A stretch of DNA of 7,029 nucleotides from Candidatus Aminicenantota bacterium (GTDB lineage: Bacteria > Acidobacteriota > B3-B38 > Guanabaribacteriales > B3-B38). The notes below the pieces were generated by a model, which saw only the letters and a program-made list of their open reading frames with translations, ran no database searches and had not been told where the DNA came from. The stretch lies in NCBI GenBank assembly GCA_029880275.1, contig JAOUOQ010000098.1:1-7029 (forward strand). Direction: 5' to 3'. This document shows, in pieces, positions 4,179 through 7,029 of this stretch (positions within the stretch are counted from its first letter, which is position 1; every line of letters starts with the position of its first letter). A program made the translations under genes and the position numbers.

Positions 4179-6635
4179 ATGGGACATCGCAACTTTTTCA
4201 TAGTTTCAGTTTTTATGGTATTTATTCTTGCCCTCTCGGGGATGGTGTCTGGGCAGCGGGTGTTTGACATGGATAAGGTGTGGGGGGATATGCGGGTGCT
4301 GGGGGACAATGCTGATGATGATTCTGGCCGTGCAATTGCCTGTGGGGACATCAACGGGGACGGCTTTATGGACATCATCATCGGCGTCCAATTTGCTGAC
4401 CCTGGCGATCCTGTGCGCACTAATGCCGGGAAGACCTATGTGATATTCGGCTCCAGCTCGCCACCCGCAACTTTTGACTTGAGCACCACATCAGCCAACA
4501 TCACCGTGCTTGGGGACAATGAGAGTGATTATTCTGGCTGTGCGGTGGCCAGCGGAGATATCAACGGCGATGGATATGCTGATATCATCATAGGTGCAAT
4601 TCAGGCTGACCCCAGTGGACGTGAAGATGCAGGGAAGACCTATGTGATATTCGGCTCCAGCTCGCCATCATCTACTTTTGACTTGAGCACCACACCAGCC
4701 AACATAACCATCTTAGGGAATGAGAGTGCAAGTCACTCTGGCTGGTCGGTGGCCAGCGGAAATATCAACGGCGATGGGTATGATGATGTAATAATCGGTG
4801 CTCCTAACGCTATGCCCGGCACTCCTGAACGCCCAAATGCCGGAGAGACCTATGTGGTATTCGGCGCCAGCTCCCCACCCGCAACTGTAGACCTGCAAAC
4901 GCAAGCAAACATCACCGTTTACGGGGATGATACTAATGGTGAATCCGGCTGGTCGGTTGCCAGCGGAGATGTAAACGGCGATGGATATCATGATGTAATC
5001 ATCGGAGCCCGAGGTGCAACCCCCGGTACCGTTCCGCGTGATTATGCAGGGGAGACTTATGTTATCTTTGGCTCCAGCTCACCAGCATCATCTGTCGACC
5101 TGAGCACAACTTCAGCCGATATCACCGTCTGCGGGGATGATAATTATGATTTTAGTGGCCAAGCAGTAGCCAGCGGGGATGCAAACGGAGACGGATATGA
5201 TGATATCATCATTTGTGCCACTTATGCTGACCCCGGTGGACGAATGGATGCCGGGGAGACCTATGTCATCTTAGGCGAGAGTTTCTCATCACCACCTTAT
5301 ACCATCGATTTGAACTCTGAAGCAGCCGATGTTACCATCTACGGGGCGGTTACTTGGGATTATTCGGGTCAATCAGTGGCCAGCGGAGACATAAACGGCG
5401 ATGGATTTGACGACCTGCTCATCGGCACATACGGGGCTGACCCCGGTGGACGAAATTTTGCCGGGGAGACTTATGTGTTCCACGCATCCGACTACATACC
5501 GCCTCACCTTATTGTAGATTTGAGCTCTGAATCAGCCGACATCACCATCTATGGGGATGATGCCATGGATGAGTCTGGCTTTAAGGTGTGCAGCGGGGAT
5601 GTGAACGGGGACGGATATGATGATATACTCATCGGTGCCTGGGGAGCTGACTTCCCTGGAAGAGATAATGCTGGGGAGACCTATATGCTTGTAGGTGGTG
5701 GTGCATTTATCACCGCTCACGGTCTTGGTGGCAAAAGCTGGATAAAGCAGTTCAACCTCCTTACAAGAGACTTGGGCAGCTTCAAAGCTTTCGGAGCGGT
5801 GAACAGCCAGGGCGAGGTCCATCTGGCGGTGGGTGATGTGGATGAAGACACTCTGGACGAGATTGCCGCCGGTCAGGGTGAGGGTGGAAAATCCTGGGTG
5901 AAATTCTTTGAGGTCAACGGCTCCTTTATCTACTCTTTCAAAGCCTTCGGAGCAGTGAATACCAACGGTGAGCTCCATCTGACCTTAGGCAACTTCGATG
6001 CCGACCCCTACGATAAAGAGATAGCCATAGCCCAGGGTGAAGGGGGTCAGTCGTGGGTCAAGGTCTTCGAAGTCAATGGCACTTCCATCAGGAGCATCAA
6101 AGCATTCGGGGCTGCCAATGCTCAGGGCGAGGTCCATCTGGCAGCAGGTGACCTGGAGAATGCCGATGGTATTGATGAGATAATAGTAGGCATGGGAGAA
6201 GGCGGCAGCTCCTGGGTGAAGATATTCAACTATGATGGAACCGTCGTCCGCTCCTTCCAGGCATTTGATGCCGCTGATAACCCCGGCGGCGAATTACATC
6301 TGGCGGTGGGGAACTTTGATGCCGATGCTGATCTGGAGATCGCCGCAGCCACCGGCTATAACGGGGGAAACAAGGTCAGGCTGTTTGACAAAGACGGCAC
6401 CTTAATCAAGCAATTCTTAGCATTCGGGTTTGGAGGAAACACCAACGGTGATGTGCAGATAGCCGCTGCTGATATAATGAACGACGGCATTGACGAGCTC
6501 ATCTGCGCTCATGGTGAGGGAGGGAGTTCCGTGGTCAAAGTCTTTAAGGCTGATGGCACTTCCATCCTCAGCTTCAAAGCCTTCGGTGGAGTAAACGCCC
6601 AGGGCGAGGTCCACCTCGGCAAGAGCAACTACTGA
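4179..6635 (+). CDS. Secreted FG-GAP/integrin-alpha-like protein with two beta-propellers
   Basis: 818-residue exported protein. Residues 1-25 are a signal peptide (MGHR, a hydrophobic core, likely cut after VSG). Residues about 38-508 hold seven FG-GAP repeats, each of the form ITxxGDD, SGxxVASGD, then a calcium loop D-x-N-G-D-G-x-x-D, IIIGAxxADPGGR and AGETYVIFG. The loops begin at residues 57, 127, 195, 264, 334, 404 and 474; the third starts with Asn instead of Asp. Seven repeats make a complete integrin-alpha-type propeller. Residues about 510-818 are a different repeat of about 50 residues, GEGGxSWVKVF, then DGTxxxSFKAFG and GEVHLAxGD, resembling the VCBS/FG-GAP-like repeats of other secreted proteins; about six units fit a second propeller. 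No transmembrane anchor, sorting signal or enzyme domain is seen. By family analogy the role is extracellular binding or adhesion; the ligand is unknown. It is probably transcribed alone. The last repeat stops before its acidic loop. Confidence 0.9.
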   Translation: MGHRNFFIVSVFMVFILALSGMVSGQRVFDMDKVWGDMRVLGDNADDDSGRAIACGDINGDGFMDIIIGVQFADPGDPVRTNAGKTYVIFGSSSPPATFDLSTTSANITVLGDNESDYSGCAVASGDINGDGYADIIIGAIQADPSGREDAGKTYVIFGSSSPSSTFDLSTTPANITILGNESASHSGWSVASGNINGDGYDDVIIGAPNAMPGTPERPNAGETYVVFGASSPPATVDLQTQANITVYGDDTNGESGWSVASGDVNGDGYHDVIIGARGATPGTVPRDYAGETYVIFGSSSPASSVDLSTTSADITVCGDDNYDFSGQAVASGDANGDGYDDIIICATYADPGGRMDAGETYVILGESFSSPPYTIDLNSEAADVTIYGAVTWDYSGQSVASGDINGDGFDDLLIGTYGADPGGRNFAGETYVFHASDYIPPHLIVDLSSESADITIYGDDAMDESGFKVCSGDVNGDGYDDILIGAWGADFPGRDNAGETYMLVGGGAFITAHGLGGKSWIKQFNLLTRDLGSFKAFGAVNSQGEVHLAVGDVDEDTLDEIAAGQGEGGKSWVKFFEVNGSFIYSFKAFGAVNTNGELHLTLGNFDADPYDKEIAIAQGEGGQSWVKVFEVNGTSIRSIKAFGAANAQGEVHLAAGDLENADGIDEIIVGMGEGGSSWVKIFNYDGTVVRSFQAFDAADNPGGELHLAVGNFDADADLEIAAATGYNGGNKVRLFDKDGTLIKQFLAFGFGGNTNGDVQIAAADIMNDGIDELICAHGEGGSSVVKVFKADGTSILSFKAFGGVNAQGEVHLGKSNY
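4428..4667 (+). repeat. 36-base exact direct repeat between FG-GAP blades 1 and 2
   Basis: The 36 bases at 4428-4463 recur exactly at 4632-4667, offset by 204 bases, which is 68 codons or one FG-GAP repeat. Downstream similarity continues with few changes through the codons for TFDLSTT and the following SAN/PAN. Other blades differ more at DNA level, so blades 1 and 2 look like the most recent duplication or a conversion event within this gene. Confidence 0.85.
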
Positions 6636-7029
6636 GGAGAATAATTTATAGATAGTAAAGCGTTTGCTCCTGGCTGAAACTTTAATGATGAGAGAAGTAT
6701 AGAGGGATTGGCGTATATATTTTCTAAGGCAATCTAATAGAGAAAAGCGATAGATATTTCTACCAGAAAGGCAAATCTTTTTAAGAAGAAAATAAAAGTT
6801 TAAGATATTTGCCCATGGAATAAATTGAAAGATTTTTGAAAGCCTCTTTTTCCCATTCTAAGCTAATCCTTAGCACAGCTTTTCATGCAAGCAGGGGGAC
6901 ACGCGAGTTAAAAAACCTTATGTGGATGCATAGATATTTTAAGACAAACCATATAACGACCTGAACTCTAAGAAGAGAGATAGAAAAAACATTCCGCTGT
7001 CACCTATCTTGACACAGACCCTAAAAAAT
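6636..7029. other. Non-coding region after the FG-GAP gene
   Basis: About 394 AT-rich bases to the window end without a supportable gene on either strand. GAGGAG overlaps the FG-GAP stop codon but no start codon follows it at a useful distance. No clear intrinsic terminator is seen; AAAG/CTTT pairing around 6657-6683 is weak and lacks a T run. The last 35 bases hold an inverted repeat and a perfect TTGACA. Confidence 0.55.
6998..7014. promoter_or_regulatory. Inverted repeat TGTCA-N7-TGACA overlapping a TTGACA box at the right edge
   Basis: TGTCA at 6998-7002 and TGACA at 7010-7014 are perfect inverted copies separated by seven bases. The right arm is part of TTGACA at 7009-7014, a perfect -35 hexamer; a matching -10 would fall beyond the window. 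This could be an operated promoter of a gene to the right. The adjoining GACACAGACCC also recalls insertion-sequence ends, so a transposon terminus is an alternative. Confidence 0.25.

Noticed and set aside
4428..5702. Regularly spaced repeats considered as a CRISPR or other DNA repeat array
   Set aside because: The period of about 204-210 bases is a multiple of three, the frame is open throughout, and each unit encodes an FG-GAP blade.
5532..5978. Minus-strand open frame of 148 codons opposite the FG-GAP gene
   Set aside because: Repetitive antisense image of the propeller repeats, without independent signals.

Overview
The window reads as ordinary bacterial chromosome: separate genes with AGGAG-type ribosome binding sites, moderate GC content in the genes and AT-rich gaps between them. 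Nothing identifies the lineage. The protein content (a YtcJ-type amidohydrolase, a secreted GH27 glycosidase, a secreted multi-propeller FG-GAP protein and a decayed IS256-type transposase) fits an uncultured heterotroph, but that is only an impression. All recognisable genes lie on the plus strand.

Layout: (1) 2-1645 is an amidohydrolase-family-3 gene cut by the left edge; its frame is open to the first base, so the GTG at 50 is not its real start. (2) 1646-2074 is non-coding, with a weak possible terminator, an imperfect hairpin and a possible promoter. (3) 2075-3283 is a complete exported GH27 alpha-galactosidase-like enzyme with a GTG start. (4) 3284-4178 is a long gap. Its first half holds the stop-riddled C-terminal remnant of an IS256 (mutator-type) transposase at about 3386-3589; its second half is AT-rich and carries a plausible extended -10 promoter, a long leader and a hairpin. 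(5) 4179-6635 encodes an 818-residue secreted protein with a seven-repeat FG-GAP/integrin-alpha-type propeller followed by a second, different propeller of about six repeats. (6) 6636-7029 has no gene; a TGTCA-N7-TGACA inverted repeat lies at the right edge.

The three genes are separated by gaps of about 430 and 895 bases and look like independent transcription units, not an operon. The two middle products are both exported, one to hydrolyse alpha-galactosides and one probably to bind or adhere, but no sugar transporter, regulator or second glycosidase is present to define a utilisation locus. I find no convincing undescribed system. The items most worth a second look are the unannotated transposase fossil, the two-propeller architecture with apparent strand-swap closure, and the long leader in front of it.
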